From NCBI GenBank assembly GCA_002307275.1, contig DBTX01000068.1, positions 3,723 to 67,722 of the forward strand: a stretch of DNA of 64,000 nucleotides, given 5' to 3'. This document shows positions 1-9,528 of the stretch, piece after piece. The position numbers and the translations under genes were made by a program. The notes under the pieces are model-generated. The model worked only from the letters and a program-made list of their open reading frames with translations, was not told the origin of the DNA and searched no databases. Position 1 is the stretch's first letter. Every line of letters starts with the position of its first letter. Source of the stretch: Hungateiclostridiaceae bacterium UBA1305. Lineage in GTDB: Bacteria; Bacillota; Clostridia; Acetivibrionales; DTU013.

Positions 1-960
1 GCGCTTAAATTCATAATAAGCTGCTGCACCTATCATCGCAGCATTATCTGTGCAAAGGATGGGTTTAGGATAGTACATTTCCATTCCAGCTTTTTCTGCT
101 GCCATCTTCATTGCACTTCTCAACTGGGAGTTTGCCGCCACACCGCCTGCCAGCGCTACACGAGCTACACCCTTTTGCCTGGCTGCCTTCAGTGTATTAC
201 TGACCAGAACATCAACCACCGCTTGCTGGAAGCTGGCACAAACATCAGGAAGATTGATTTCAAGACCTTTCTGGCTCATTCCGTTAAGATAGTTCAGGAC
301 AGCTGTTTTAAGGCCGCTAAAGCTGAAATCCAGACTTCCGTCATTGAAATGAACCCTCGGAAAATCGACTGCTTTACTGTTTCCCTTTACCGCTTCAATG
401 TCAATCAGAGGTCCGCCCGGGTAACCGAGACCCAACGCTCTTGCTATTTTATCAAAAGCCTCACCCGCAGCATCATCGCGGGTTTGTCCCATTATTTCAA
501 AAATATTGTAGTCCGACACATGTACAACGTGGCTATGCCCTCCGGAGGCGACCAGACATACGAATGGCGGCTCAAGCGTCTCATTTTCCAGATAGTTTGC
601 AGCAATGTGCCCTTCAATATGGTGTACTCCCACAAGTGGTTTACCGGCGGCGAATGCAATTCCCTTGGCGGCCGAAAGCCCCACCAGCAGCGCTCCCACA
701 AGTCCTGGCCCATATGTGACTCCTATCGCATCTACCTGCTCAAGTTTTACGGTTGCCTCCTCCAGCGCCTGGTTTATTACCGGCAGCACAAGCTCTACAT
801 GCTTTCGTGAAGCTATTTCGGGCACTACGCCGCCAAACTTTTTGTGTATATCTATCTGAGAGGAGATTATATTGGAAAGTATCTTCCTTCCATTGACTAC
901 CACCGCTGCAGAAGTTTCGTCGCAGCTCGTTTCTATAGCCAGTATGACCGTTTCACTCAA
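1..960 (-). CDS. tsaD: tRNA N6-adenosine threonylcarbamoyltransferase TsaD, 3' end cut by window edge
   Basis: Transfers the threonylcarbamoyl group to A37 of ANN-decoding tRNAs, giving t6A, in the cytoplasm with TsaB and TsaE. The reverse frame gives 320 codons still open at base 1, so about 20 C-terminal residues of a roughly 340-residue family are missing. Visible are the N-terminal [11 protein letters not shown] phosphate motif, the metal-binding HHIEGH with its partner histidine pair in ASGGHSH, and the kinase-like [10 protein letters not shown] near the end. The start is the TTG at 960, behind a GAAGGTG ribosome site; no ATG fits. tsaB and tsaE lie together at 16-17 kb. Identity is sure; only the C terminus is unseen. 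Confidence 0.96.
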   Translation of the reverse strand, partial: MSETVILAIETSCDETSAAVVVNGRKILSNIISSQIDIHKKFGGVVPEIASRKHVELVLPVINQALEEATVKLEQVDAIGVTYGPGLVGALLVGLSAAKGIAFAAGKPLVGVHHIEGHIAANYLENETLEPPFVCLVASGGHSHVVHVSDYNIFEIMGQTRDDAAGEAFDKIARALGLGYPGGPLIDIEAVKGNSKAVDFPRVHFNDGSLDFSFSGLKTAVLNYLNGMSQKGLEINLPDVCASFQQAVVDVLVSNTLKAARQKGVARVALAGGVAANSQLRSAMKMAAEKAGMEMYYPKPILCTDNAAMIGAAAYYEFKR

Positions 961-1107
961 AAATAACACCTTCGCTTTCAATTACCTGCCACTTCTCTGC
1001 ACGTAAAGTATCATTTGTAACCTATATAGTATGATAGCCCAATAATCCCTTACTTTCAAGGCTGCATAATTATAAAGTATAATTATAAATGCATAATAAT
1101 AAAAAAG

Positions 1108-1141
1108 CCAAAAAAAAACATGGAGTCTTTAAAGCTCCATG
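1108..1141 (-). terminator. Intrinsic terminator downstream of uppP
   Basis: On the minus strand CATGGAG and CTCCATG (1119-1141) form a 7-bp stem whose short loop can pair further, followed at once by eight Ts. It sits about 135 bases after the uppP stop, in the 317-base gap before tsaD. I see no gene in the rest of that gap. Confidence 0.8.
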
Positions 1142-1277
1142 CTCCTAAATAGGAGAAACGCTAATGTTCTTTTTAATTATAACAAGAACATAGAGTAATT
1201 TACATAGTCCCTTATTACCCATTACGTAGCTTTCAAGACCTATTTTACTAGTGCTGTGGTCCTATATTGTGATGTCT

Positions 1278-2063
1278 TCACCTTAAAAGCGCAATTAAAA
1301 TGACAACAGCACCCAATATGCAACGGTATACCACAAATATACCAAAGCCCTTGGTTTTCAGATAATTTAAGATGAATTTAATGCTCAAGGCGCCAACAAT
1401 TCCGGACACTGCTATCGCAGCAATAAACGGAACAGCGTCAATTGGTACGCTGACAAGGTCCTTTGCTTTATAAACACCACTCAGGAAGATAAACGGCGTT
1501 GAAAGCAGAAATGTAAACCTTGCTGCATCTTCCCTGCTTAGCTTGAAAATACGGCCGGCTGCCATCGTTATGCCTGATCGCGACACACCTGGAATCATTG
1601 CAATAGCCTGAGAAACACCTATCAGGAAGCTCCTTTTGAAGCCGATATCTTTGAGCACTACTTCTGATTCCGAAAGCTTATCGGCAGCATAAAGCAGGAA
1701 GCCCATCAGAATTAACATGATTCCGATCAGCATCGGATTTCTAAAAGTCGTTGACACCTTATCCTCAAAAAGCACTCCAAATATACCGCCGGGTATACAT
1801 GCCAGCATGATATACCAGAAGAGGCGGCCATCCTTTGACCTGATATCTGTAAAGCCCGCTCTGATAAGCCTGATCCAATCCTTCCAGAAGAAAATACCGA
1901 CAGCAAGCAGAGTTCCCATATGAAGTGCGATATCAAATGCAAGTCCCGGGTCTTTCCAGCCGAACAGCCAGGGTGCCAGCGTAATATGAGCTGTACTGGA
2001 TATGGGAAGGAATTCGCCCAAGCCCTGTATGATCCCATAGATAATTGCCTGAAATAAATCCAT
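1278..2063 (-). CDS. uppP: Undecaprenyl-diphosphatase UppP (BacA family)
   Basis: Integral membrane phosphatase that recycles undecaprenyl pyrophosphate to the monophosphate carrier used for peptidoglycan and surface glycans; overproduction gives bacitracin resistance in the family. The 261-residue product has the normal length. It carries the acidic motif GLGEFLPISSTAH near residues 15-27 and the PGVSRSG motif near 160, both active-site signatures, spread among about seven or eight hydrophobic segments. The ATG at 2063 is followed directly by a membrane helix as usual. It stands alone between tsaD and the nuclease gene with its own terminator. The lipid carrier it recycles would also serve the polysaccharide locus at 44-58 kb. 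Confidence 0.96.
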   Translation of the reverse strand: MDLFQAIIYGIIQGLGEFLPISSTAHITLAPWLFGWKDPGLAFDIALHMGTLLAVGIFFWKDWIRLIRAGFTDIRSKDGRLFWYIMLACIPGGIFGVLFEDKVSTTFRNPMLIGIMLILMGFLLYAADKLSESEVVLKDIGFKRSFLIGVSQAIAMIPGVSRSGITMAAGRIFKLSREDAARFTFLLSTPFIFLSGVYKAKDLVSVPIDAVPFIAAIAVSGIVGALSIKFILNYLKTKGFGIFVVYRCILGAVVILIALLR

Positions 2064-2149
2064 TTGAAATCCTCCAGATACATTTCTATTTAATAAATAC
2101 CGCCAGTAAATCTGTTCACTATGTCATTCTTCGTTCCGATATAAATAAA

Positions 2150-2875
2150 CTATGCGGCATCGTCAAGATACTGTGGAACATAGTATCCTTTTTCATTCTG
2201 GACGAATGGTCTTTTATTTACTGGAAGAGACCATAATCCCCTTTTATGCCGTATGGCATCCTCCTGAAGTCCCTCGAAATAATCTCTGTGAACCGTATTG
2301 GGCCTGACCATGTCAACCCTGGCATAACCCTGTTCCACCAGGAAAGCGTTTACACAGGTGCTGTCCTTTAAAATAACATAAGCCAGAAGACGGTCATAAT
2401 TATCATATACATCCTTTTCAAATACAAGCGTTACCTTTTTATTAAGAAGCATCTTCTTTATCTTCTCCGAGGCCTGCTTGCCATAAGGCTGCACTGATAC
2501 CCCCTTCTTAACCGTTTCAGGCGTATCCATACATAGAAGTCTTATTTTATATTCCTCGTTTTTATACTCCGTCACGATCGTATCACCGTCGACTATCCTT
2601 GTTACTTTCGCGTGAATAAAGCCATCAGGAATAATGCCTTCGGTATCAGGGACTACGATTGGGCTTTCTGCAGCAGCCTTTGTTCCGCCAGTGTTGGATT
2701 TTGGCATTTCGCTGCTGCCGGTTTTTACATCTGTGATGGTACCTGCTTCCACTGTCCTGTCAGTTGACGTTTCGCCTGAAACAGCTTTCTCACCTTGAGG
2801 ATACAACAAATAGAACAGGGCGAAAATTATAACTGCAATTATTATTCCTGCCAAAGCTGGAGCCTTTTTCTTCAT
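2150..2875 (-). CDS. Membrane-anchored thermonuclease (staphylococcal nuclease homologue)
   Basis: Calcium-dependent phosphodiesterase of the SNase family that degrades DNA and RNA outside the membrane. The 241-residue product has one N-terminal membrane segment (about 5-26), a Ser/Thr/Gly-rich linker to about residue 85, then the nuclease domain. The family catalytic residues are all present: Arg in IRLL, Asp and Glu in MDTPET, and Arg in YDRLLAYV, so it should be active. The ATG at 2875 sits five bases after GGAGGA; a TTG four codons earlier overlaps that site and is rejected. The helix could be an uncleaved anchor or a signal peptide. Its role here (nutrition, competence, defence) cannot be told. 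Confidence 0.88.
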   Translation of the reverse strand: MKKKAPALAGIIIAVIIFALFYLLYPQGEKAVSGETSTDRTVEAGTITDVKTGSSEMPKSNTGGTKAAAESPIVVPDTEGIIPDGFIHAKVTRIVDGDTIVTEYKNEEYKIRLLCMDTPETVKKGVSVQPYGKQASEKIKKMLLNKKVTLVFEKDVYDNYDRLLAYVILKDSTCVNAFLVEQGYARVDMVRPNTVHRDYFEGLQEDAIRHKRGLWSLPVNKRPFVQNEKGYYVPQYLDDAA

Positions 2876-3143
2876 GGATTCCTCCAATGGCCATACATTG
2901 CTTACACACCAATAGATAATAACACATTATTACAAATGAGTACACACTCCAGGAATAAAAACTGCAGCTAAGGCCGGAGTTGCGCCTTGCTGCATCATAA
3001 GATACCGGCATGCCAGTTATAAATATCAATTATGAATATCAGTTATAAATATTACCGCCAGACCGCAAATATTCATTTAATATCATGATCAACATCCTGT
3101 ACATTTAAAAATATCGCAGGATTTCCTGATAATGCCGATATTT

Positions 3144-4838
3144 CTAAAATGCCTTCTCAATAGCAGAGGATGCTGCCAGAACTGGAACAGTCGGTATTTG
3201 CACAGGAATTTCCTCCTGTCTCCCCGCCTTATTGTTAAATGTAAGTTCAATGACCTGTCCAATATCATCGACAGGGATAACCTCTATTCCAATGTCGTTG
3301 AACATCTCCTGCCAGTTTTCCCTTGGCACAAGAACCCTGGTGATACCTGCAAGCTTTGCCGCCTCCACTTTTGCAGCCACTCCGCCAACCGGTTTGACTT
3401 TGCCGCGTATTGAGATCTCACCTGTCATTGCGATGTCACTGCTTACCGGTATGTTCAATATCGCAGAGTATACCGCCGCAGCTATTGCAATTCCCGCGGA
3501 CGGTCCATCAATTGGTATTCCGCCGGGAAAATTCAGATGGATGTCATATTCCTTCGAATCGAGATTGAGGAATTTTTTCAGTACAGTGAGGACATTTTCC
3601 ACAGAAGCCTTTGCTGAACTGGTCCTTTTAAGTTTCTGGCCTCTGCCGTCCATCTCCTCCTCTTCCACAATCCCTGTCACTTTGATGATTCCTTTACCTG
3701 CACTTGCTCTGCAGGCAGTAACTTCAATATCGATCACGATTCCCATTGCATTGCCGAAAACCGCGAGTCCATTCATACAACCTACCTGCATTTCGGAAGC
3801 GCAGACCTTCTTGTCGATCCGCGGACTGTAATGTCCGAATTCCACCACCCATTCTATATCCTTACGAGTGATCAGATTCCTTCCTTCGACTTGAACCACG
3901 CCGCCTGCGATCTGTATGATATTGACCGCGTCCCTGCCATTCTGGGCATACCGGGCAATGACCTCCTCTGTGCCATCCTCTACGCAGAAACCGCCCCTTA
4001 TTGCAGCATTTCGCGCTATAACAGCAATCTCATCAGCAGTCAGCGGCCTGAAAAAGATTTCTACGCACCTGGAACGCAGCGCCGGCGGAAGATCTTCCGA
4101 TTGCCGCGTTGTTGCGCCGACAAGCCGGAAATCGGCAGGGAGGCCTTTCTGGAATATCTCATGTATATGAACCGGAATGTTTGAGTCCTCAGAACTGTAA
4201 TATGCGCTTTCAAGGAAAACCTTTCTATCCTCAAGGACCTTTAAAAGCTTATTCATTTGAATCGGGTGGAGTTCGCCTATCTCATCCACAAACAGTATTC
4301 CGCCGTGCGCTTTAGTCACTGCGCCCGCTTTTGGCTGCGGAATTCCTGCAACGCCATATGCGCCCGCGCCCTGATATATAGGATCATGCACGGAGCCGAT
4401 CAGTGGATCCGCTATGCCGCGCTCATCAAACCTGAGAATGGTCGCGTCTACTTCAACAAATTTGGCTTCCTTTTTGAATGGCGATATCGGAGCAAGCCTG
4501 GCTTCCTCGAGTATGACCCTTGCTGCGGCAGTTTTTCCGATACCAGGCGGACCGTATATGATGACATGCTGCGGATTCGGTCCGCACAATGCCGCTCTTA
4601 AAGCCTTGATTCCCTGCTCCTGGCCGATGATATCCCGCAATGTTGCAGGCCTGGTTTTTTCGGATAAGGGTTCAGTCAATTTGATCTCTTTTAGCCTGCG
4701 AAGCTTTTCAAGTTCTTTCCGCGACTCTTTTTCAATAGCACTTTTGTTTCCCTGTTGAGATTTCAAAAGATTTAGGAAATAAAGTCCAATGATGATTGAA
4801 AAGAAAAATTGTATGATAAGAAAGGTGCTTGTGAGCAT
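3144..4838 (-). CDS. lonB: Lon-family ATP-dependent protease LonB
   Basis: AAA+ serine protease. In Bacillus LonB is made in the forespore, so this gene hints at a spore former. The 564-residue protein has an N-terminal membrane helix (residues 4-24) and a charged linker, with no classical Lon substrate-binding N domain. The Walker A motif is GPPGIGKT at 96-103, the Walker B motif ILFVDEIGE, and the C-terminal protease domain carries Ser447 in DGPSAG and Lys490 in AAKVEA as catalytic dyad. It follows clpX on the same strand after a terminator, extending the tig-clpP-clpX-lonB quality-control block. The last about 30 residues are low in similarity to the rest and may be a tail. Confidence 0.94.
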   Translation of the reverse strand: MLTSTFLIIQFFFSIIIGLYFLNLLKSQQGNKSAIEKESRKELEKLRRLKEIKLTEPLSEKTRPATLRDIIGQEQGIKALRAALCGPNPQHVIIYGPPGIGKTAAARVILEEARLAPISPFKKEAKFVEVDATILRFDERGIADPLIGSVHDPIYQGAGAYGVAGIPQPKAGAVTKAHGGILFVDEIGELHPIQMNKLLKVLEDRKVFLESAYYSSEDSNIPVHIHEIFQKGLPADFRLVGATTRQSEDLPPALRSRCVEIFFRPLTADEIAVIARNAAIRGGFCVEDGTEEVIARYAQNGRDAVNIIQIAGGVVQVEGRNLITRKDIEWVVEFGHYSPRIDKKVCASEMQVGCMNGLAVFGNAMGIVIDIEVTACRASAGKGIIKVTGIVEEEEMDGRGQKLKRTSSAKASVENVLTVLKKFLNLDSKEYDIHLNFPGGIPIDGPSAGIAIAAAVYSAILNIPVSSDIAMTGEISIRGKVKPVGGVAAKVEAAKLAGITRVLVPRENWQEMFNDIGIEVIPVDDIGQVIELTFNNKAGRQEEIPVQIPTVPVLAASSAIEKAF

Positions 4839-5014
4839 TCCGTCCCCTCCTTACGCTTATGCCAGCGTAACAAACATTTTAATCAGATATAGATACAGCA
4901 CTCTGTTGCGAAAATAATTACTCCTTAACACAAATCTTTTTAGCAACATATATAGTATTAACCATATGGATGAATTTATCCGGCAACAGCATTGAAAAGT
5001 GGACGAACTCTCAT

Positions 5015-5066
5015 AAAAAAGAGCATCCCTCCTGCCGCGAACTTCATGCGGTCTGGAGAAATGCTC
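5015..5066 (-). terminator. Intrinsic terminator after clpX
   Basis: On the minus strand GAGCATTTCTCC pairs with GGAGGGATGCTC, with an extra inner stem, and is followed by six Ts. It lies 35 bases past the clpX stop and separates the clp genes from lonB. Confidence 0.85.
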
Positions 5067-5099
5067 CTGTTTTTATTATTTATCGGTTCATTTAGTTCC

Positions 5100-6395
5100 T
5101 TACGAAGCGGATTCCTTTTTAACTCTGGATTTCTTACTGGCGGTCTTCTTCAGCGGCTTCCTGTTGTCATTGATCACCAGTTGAGGAGTCACACGCGTTT
5201 CAATCGTTTCCTTCGTGACAATGCATTTCTCAATGTTGCTCGATGATGGTATATCATACATTACATCCAGCATGATCTCCTCGATAATGGCTCGCAGGCC
5301 TCTGGCACCCGTACTGCGCGCCAAAGCCTTGTCAGCTATAGCTTCGAGTGCTTCCGGTTCGAATTCCAGCAGAGCGTCGTCCATTTCGAACAGCTTCTGA
5401 TATTGCTTGACAAGTGCATTCTTGGGCTCCGTGAGTATCTGTACAAGAGCCTGCCTGTCAAGTGAACCAAGTGTCACAATAACCGGAAGACGACCCACGA
5501 ACTCGGGTATAAGACCGAATTTAAGCAGATCCTGCGGAAGGATATGTGACAATATTTCTCCAATATCTTTTTCCTTCTTACTTTCTATTGTCGCACCAAA
5601 CCCGATACCCCTTGTTCCGACTCTGTTCTGTATGAGTTTTTCTATGCCGTCAAATGCACCACCGCATATGAACAGAATATTGGTTGTATCAATTTGTATA
5701 AATTCCTGATGTGGATGCTTTCTTCCCCCTTGCGGCGGAACGGATGCCGTTGTGCCCTCAAGAATCTTCAAAAGTGCCTGCTGTACACCTTCACCGCTTA
5801 CGTCTCTTGTGATGGAAGGGTTTTCCGACTTTCTTGCTATCTTGTCTATTTCATCGATATAAATGATGCCCTTTTCTGCTTTTTCAATATCGTAATCTGC
5901 AGCCTGAATGAGCTTGAGCAGAATGTTCTCAACATCCTCACCCACGTATCCGGCTTCAGTCAGTGATGTAGCGTCGGCAATCGCAAAAGGGACATTTAAT
6001 ACCTTGGCAAGTGTCTGGGCAAGTAGTGTTTTACCACAACCGGTTGGTCCAAGCATGACGATATTGCTCTTCTGAATCTCGACTTCGCTTGTTTTTATGT
6101 CTGTATTGATCCTTTTGTAATGGTTGTAAACCGCCACAGAGAGCGACTTTTTGGCCATTTCCTGTCCGATGACATATTGATCCAGTATCGCTTTTATATC
6201 CTTGGGTTTGGGTATTTCGTTAAGCTCGGAATCGGTTTTAGTCTCTTCAAACTCTTCCTCTATGATCTCAGAACAAAGTTCGATACACTCATCGCAAATG
6301 TATACGCCAGGGCCTGCTACCAGCCTTTTTACCTGTTCCTGTGTCTTGCCGCAGAAGGAGCATTTCAATTGCTTCTTCTCATCATATCTGGACAT
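5100..6395 (-). CDS. clpX: ATP-dependent Clp protease ATP-binding subunit ClpX
   Basis: Hexameric AAA+ unfoldase that feeds substrates to ClpP. The 431-residue protein has the N-terminal C4 zinc domain (Cys 12, 15, 34, 37), Walker A GPTGCGKT at 116-123, Walker [11 protein letters not shown], the pore loop GYVGED and the IGF loop used to dock on ClpP (RGIGFGA). The C-terminal tail is lysine-rich. It starts 13 bases after the clpP stop, so the two are co-transcribed. Confidence 0.98.
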   Translation of the reverse strand: MSRYDEKKQLKCSFCGKTQEQVKRLVAGPGVYICDECIELCSEIIEEEFEETKTDSELNEIPKPKDIKAILDQYVIGQEMAKKSLSVAVYNHYKRINTDIKTSEVEIQKSNIVMLGPTGCGKTLLAQTLAKVLNVPFAIADATSLTEAGYVGEDVENILLKLIQAADYDIEKAEKGIIYIDEIDKIARKSENPSITRDVSGEGVQQALLKILEGTTASVPPQGGRKHPHQEFIQIDTTNILFICGGAFDGIEKLIQNRVGTRGIGFGATIESKKEKDIGEILSHILPQDLLKFGLIPEFVGRLPVIVTLGSLDRQALVQILTEPKNALVKQYQKLFEMDDALLEFEPEALEAIADKALARSTGARGLRAIIEEIMLDVMYDIPSSSNIEKCIVTKETIETRVTPQLVINDNRKPLKKTASKKSRVKKESAS

Positions 6396-6408
6396 CGCTT
6401 CACCCCAT

Positions 6409-6993
6409 TTATGTCTTTCTGATCATGATTTCGTCAACGAGGCCATACGCTTTTGCTTCCTCCGCTGACATGAAGAAATCCCTTTCAACGTCCCTCTCAA
6501 TTTTCTCAAGGGGTTGCCCGGTTTTTTCACTCAGTATGTTGTTCAGCTTGTTCTTTATTTTCAACAACCATTCCGTACGAATCTTTATATCTGTCGCTTG
6601 TCCCTGGGTCCCTCCCAGAGGCTGGTGTATCATGATCTCGCTGTTTGGCAGTGCAAATCTTTTTCCCTTCGCTCCTGCTGTGAGCAGAAACGCCCCCATG
6701 CTTGCCGCCATTCCCACACAAATCGTCTGGACATCCGCTTTCACGTGCTGCATGGTATCGTATATTGCAAACCCTGATGTGATGGAACCGCCAGGGCTAT
6801 TAATGTACAACTGGATGTCCTTGTCCGGGTCGACTGAATCAAGGTAAAGCATTTGTGCGACTACCAGACTCGCGGTAACATCGTTGACCTCATCGCTGAG
6901 CATGATTATTCTTTCCTTGAGCAGCATGGAGAAAATATCATAAGAGCGCTCTCCCCTGCTTGACTGTTCTACTACAATTGGTACCAGACTCAT
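6409..6993 (-). CDS. clpP: ATP-dependent Clp protease proteolytic subunit ClpP
   Basis: Serine protease forming the two-ring, 14-subunit degradation chamber that works with ClpX. The 194-residue product shows catalytic Ser98 in MAASMGA, His123 in MIHQPLGG and the Asp of IERDVERD. The ATG at 6993 is six bases behind GGGAGG and gives the standard [10 protein letters not shown] start; an upstream ATG adding six residues is rejected. It lies between tig and clpX in the usual Clostridia order. Confidence 0.98.
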   Translation of the reverse strand: MSLVPIVVEQSSRGERSYDIFSMLLKERIIMLSDEVNDVTASLVVAQMLYLDSVDPDKDIQLYINSPGGSITSGFAIYDTMQHVKADVQTICVGMAASMGAFLLTAGAKGKRFALPNSEIMIHQPLGGTQGQATDIKIRTEWLLKIKNKLNNILSEKTGQPLEKIERDVERDFFMSAEEAKAYGLVDEIMIRKT

Positions 6994-7094
6994 AATATTC
7001 CTCCCTATCATTTATATATTATATTACGGCATAAACGCCTAATTGTTTAGGCTTCTTTATCTTTTCCCATAAAAATCGCAATTTAAACTTCTCT

Positions 7095-8381
7095 TCAGGA
7101 CAGCTTCGCGTTTTCCATCAGGAAATCTACGGTTTTTCTGGCAACCAGATTGCTTCTGATATATTCTATATCATCCGGCTTCAAATGTTGCCTGAAATCT
7201 TCCTCGCTCTGCTTATAACTTTCAGCCAGCTTCTTTATTTCCGCATCCGTGTCCTCATCTGAAGGCACAATAGCTTCAATAGCGCCTATCTTCTCAATGA
7301 CGAGCTGTGTCTTTACTTCCTGCTCCGCCCTCTTTTCAAACTGATCCCTGAAGGTTTTCATGTCCATGCCCATGGCTTCCAGATATTTCTCAAGTTCCAT
7401 TCCCTGATAACGGATCCTCATTGAAAAATCGTATACCAAGTCATCCACACGCTTTTCAACCATGACGTGAGGAACCTCAATTAATGCGTTTTCAACGACT
7501 TTCTCAACTACATTGTCTTCATTTTCGTGATGAGCCTTGTGCTCGGCTTTCTCAACCATCTTCTGCCTCAGATCGGCTTTGTACTGCTCCAGTGTATCAA
7601 ATTCGCTGACGTCCTTTGCGAATTCATCATCAAGAGCGGGTAGTTCCTTCAGTTTGATTTCTTTCACAGTGACCCTGAAGAGAGCTGGTTTACCGGCAAG
7701 CTCGGCACTGCCGTATTCTTCCGGGAAGGAGACATTGACCTCTTTCTCTTCTCCCAATGCTGCGCCGATAAGCTGATCCTCGAAACCGGGTATGAATGTA
7801 CCGGAGCCTATAACCAAACTATGATCGGTACCCTTGCCGCCTTCAAACGGCACGCCGTCTATGAAGCCTTCAAAATCTATGATCGCTGTATCGCCTGATG
7901 CGACCGGTCTGTCTTCTACAGTCACCAACCTCGAATTCTTATCCAGAACCTTCTCTATTTCCTTCTCAACATCCTCATCAGTCACAAGCGCATCCGCCTT
8001 TGTGACTTCAACGCCCTTATACTCTCCGAGTTCTACCTCGGGTTTGACTGTTACTTTTGCAGTAAATATAAAGGTCTGTCCTTTTCCGATCTGCTTTATA
8101 TCAATTTCAGGCTTCTCCACCGGGTGAAGATCATTCTCTTCTACAGCCTGATCATATTCGTCCGGGCAAATTGCATTGATTGCATCCTCATATAATACCT
8201 GATCGCCATAGAATTTTTCCACCATATATCTGGGGGCCTTCCCTTTTCTAAAACCAGGTATGCTAAATTTTCCTGCATTCTTCTGAAATGACTTTTGCAT
8301 TCCTTGTTCAAACTTTTCCGCATCAACTTCTATTTCAAGCTGAACTATGCTTTTACCAACGTTTTCTACTTTTACCTGCAT
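7095..8381 (-). CDS. tig: Trigger factor, ribosome-associated chaperone and prolyl isomerase
   Basis: Binds nascent chains at the ribosome exit tunnel by contacting L23 and catalyses prolyl isomerisation. The 428 residues cover the N-terminal ribosome-binding domain with the GFRKGKAPR signature near residues 43-51, the FKBP-like isomerase domain (about 150-245, GDTAIIDFEGFIDG), and the helical C-terminal chaperone arms. The ATG at 8381 has GGAGG 12 bases upstream. It is the first gene of the tig-clpP-clpX block and follows a structured leader or small RNA region. Confidence 0.97.
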   Translation of the reverse strand: MQVKVENVGKSIVQLEIEVDAEKFEQGMQKSFQKNAGKFSIPGFRKGKAPRYMVEKFYGDQVLYEDAINAICPDEYDQAVEENDLHPVEKPEIDIKQIGKGQTFIFTAKVTVKPEVELGEYKGVEVTKADALVTDEDVEKEIEKVLDKNSRLVTVEDRPVASGDTAIIDFEGFIDGVPFEGGKGTDHSLVIGSGTFIPGFEDQLIGAALGEEKEVNVSFPEEYGSAELAGKPALFRVTVKEIKLKELPALDDEFAKDVSEFDTLEQYKADLRQKMVEKAEHKAHHENEDNVVEKVVENALIEVPHVMVEKRVDDLVYDFSMRIRYQGMELEKYLEAMGMDMKTFRDQFEKRAEQEVKTQLVIEKIGAIEAIVPSDEDTDAEIKKLAESYKQSEEDFRQHLKPDDIEYIRSNLVARKTVDFLMENAKLS

Positions 8382-8430
8382 TTTTTTTCAAATCCTCCTA
8401 TACTCTTTCCTTTATAACGTATCGATTCAA

Positions 8431-8566
8431 ATAAAATGTTTCGATTGCAGAAACATTTTATTACCGCTGCTGCGTTTCAACGAGGCAGGAGATATGCTAG
8501 CTGCCTGAACCCTAATCGGTATCTGCCACCTATAGAGGAGGGAGACATCTTTCACCTCGTTATAAC
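8431..8566 (-). ncRNA. Candidate structured RNA or leader upstream of tig
   Basis: A promoter at 8573-8602 should start RNA near 8566. The RNA has a closing stem AACGAGG (8555-8561) with CCTCGTT (8479-8485), inner helices such as CCTCCT/AGGTGG, and ends in a 12-bp hairpin at 8431-8461 (ATAAAATGTTTC with GAAACATTTTAT) followed by a weak T-rich stretch. That last hairpin lies 50 bases before the tig start, so this may be a 130-140 nt small RNA or a tig attenuator. I could not match it to SRP RNA, tmRNA, 5S rRNA, T-box or a common riboswitch; a divergent 6S-like RNA remains possible. Confidence 0.45.
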
Positions 8567-8572
8567 TCGTAT

Positions 8573-8602
8573 ATTATAACAAATAGTTTTTATAAAGTCC
8601 AA
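8573..8602 (-). promoter_or_regulatory. Sigma-A type promoter for the tig leader/ncRNA
   Basis: On the minus strand TTGGAC and TATAAT are separated by 18 bases. They lie immediately upstream of the structured RNA at 8431-8566. Confidence 0.65.
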
Positions 8603-8640
8603 TACAAATGGCCTTTTTGCCCTAAATATTGCCTGAGGGG

Positions 8641-8716
8641 GGCTGGTCGTTGACTGCGTCAACTGCTCGCCCATGCGTCCGTGGCTGGTCGTTGACTGTG
8701 TCAACCGCTCGCCCAT
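8641..8716. repeat. Two direct copies of a 34-bp unit with internal palindrome
   Basis: Positions 8641-8674 and 8683-8716 are near-identical 34-bp units with a period of 42. Each carries the inverted repeat GTTGAC-N3-GTCAAC. They lie between the metallophosphoesterase stop and the tig leader promoter, and their function is unknown. Confidence 0.8.
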
Positions 8717-8743
8717 ACAGCCAGACTCCAGTGCCCATCACAC

Positions 8744-9445
8744 TCAAAAGAGCTTCATGGGCTTAAAACCAAGACGATCCGCCGCGACAAACTTGAAATC
8801 TATGCCGTTTATAATACCCTCCACTGCATTCCTGTGGGCTTCTCCATGAAGATGTCCATAGATACAAAGCTTGACATTATACTTTTGCATTATATCCAAA
8901 AAGCCTGAAAAAACACCTTTTGAATTAAAAACCGGGAAATGCATGGCAGCGACAAGACAGCCGTCTTCAGGCAACGCCGCGCTTTTCAACGAAAGCTCCA
9001 GGCGCACAAGCTCCCTCTGATATATTTTCGAGTCTTCCGCATTGAAGCCCTCCTCGCCAGGCATTGTCCAGCCCCTGGTTCCGCAGATAACAGCGTTTTC
9101 AACGGTATAGCTGTTGTTATGCATAAAACGGATAGATGAAAATCCATTTTCACTGATAAATTTGTCCAACTTGTTTTTTGTAGTCCACCAGTAATCATGA
9201 TTGCCTTTGGAAATAATCTTTTTGCCAGGCAATTTATCAATAAACCGGAAATCCTCATACGCCTGTTCCAGATAGGTCGCCCATGAGATATCACCCGGGA
9301 TCAGCACATGGTCATTCTCGCCCACTGTTGAATTCCAGTTCTCCGCAAGTCTTTCCATGTAGTTCGACCATCTGGCACCGAATACATCCATCGGCTTATC
9401 GACACTAAGCGCGAGATGCAAGTCCGAGATTGCATAAATTGACAT
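8744..9445 (-). CDS. Metallophosphoesterase (calcineurin-like)
   Basis: Binuclear-metal phosphoesterase of unknown substrate. All family blocks are visible: SDLHLA near the N terminus, GDISW, GNHDYWW, MHFPVF and GHLHGE. The 233-residue form starts at the ATG at 9445, which gives MSIYAISDLH right at the first motif and follows AAAGGAA; a longer frame adds 24 unrelated residues upstream. It ends in a short basic/hydrophobic tail. It sits between uvrC and tig without close overlap, so context does not name its substrate. A protein of this kind may act on phosphodiesters or nucleotides. Confidence 0.85.
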   Translation of the reverse strand: MSIYAISDLHLALSVDKPMDVFGARWSNYMERLAENWNSTVGENDHVLIPGDISWATYLEQAYEDFRFIDKLPGKKIISKGNHDYWWTTKNKLDKFISENGFSSIRFMHNNSYTVENAVICGTRGWTMPGEEGFNAEDSKIYQRELVRLELSLKSAALPEDGCLVAAMHFPVFNSKGVFSGFLDIMQKYNVKLCIYGHLHGEAHRNAVEGIINGIDFKFVAADRLGFKPMKLF

Positions 9446-9528
9446 CCTGTACAGTTCCTTTCCAAGAAGTCTGCCCGAAAACTCCTGCACGCATCTATTC
9501 GCCCATTGTTTCCGCACAAACTCCTAGC

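Noticed and set aside
175..859. Plus-strand frames of up to 211 codons at the window start
   Set aside because: Antisense to tsaD, which is certain.
2790..3029. 79-codon minus-strand frame over the nuclease start
   Set aside because: It overlaps the nuclease signal region in another frame and has no family similarity.
3232..4758. Several plus-strand open frames of 80-200 codons
   Set aside because: All are antisense to lonB, rich in Ser/Ile/Pro as expected of shadow frames, and have no ribosome sites.
8431..8566. T-box, SAM or purine riboswitch before tig
   Set aside because: None of the conserved core words of these classes is present.
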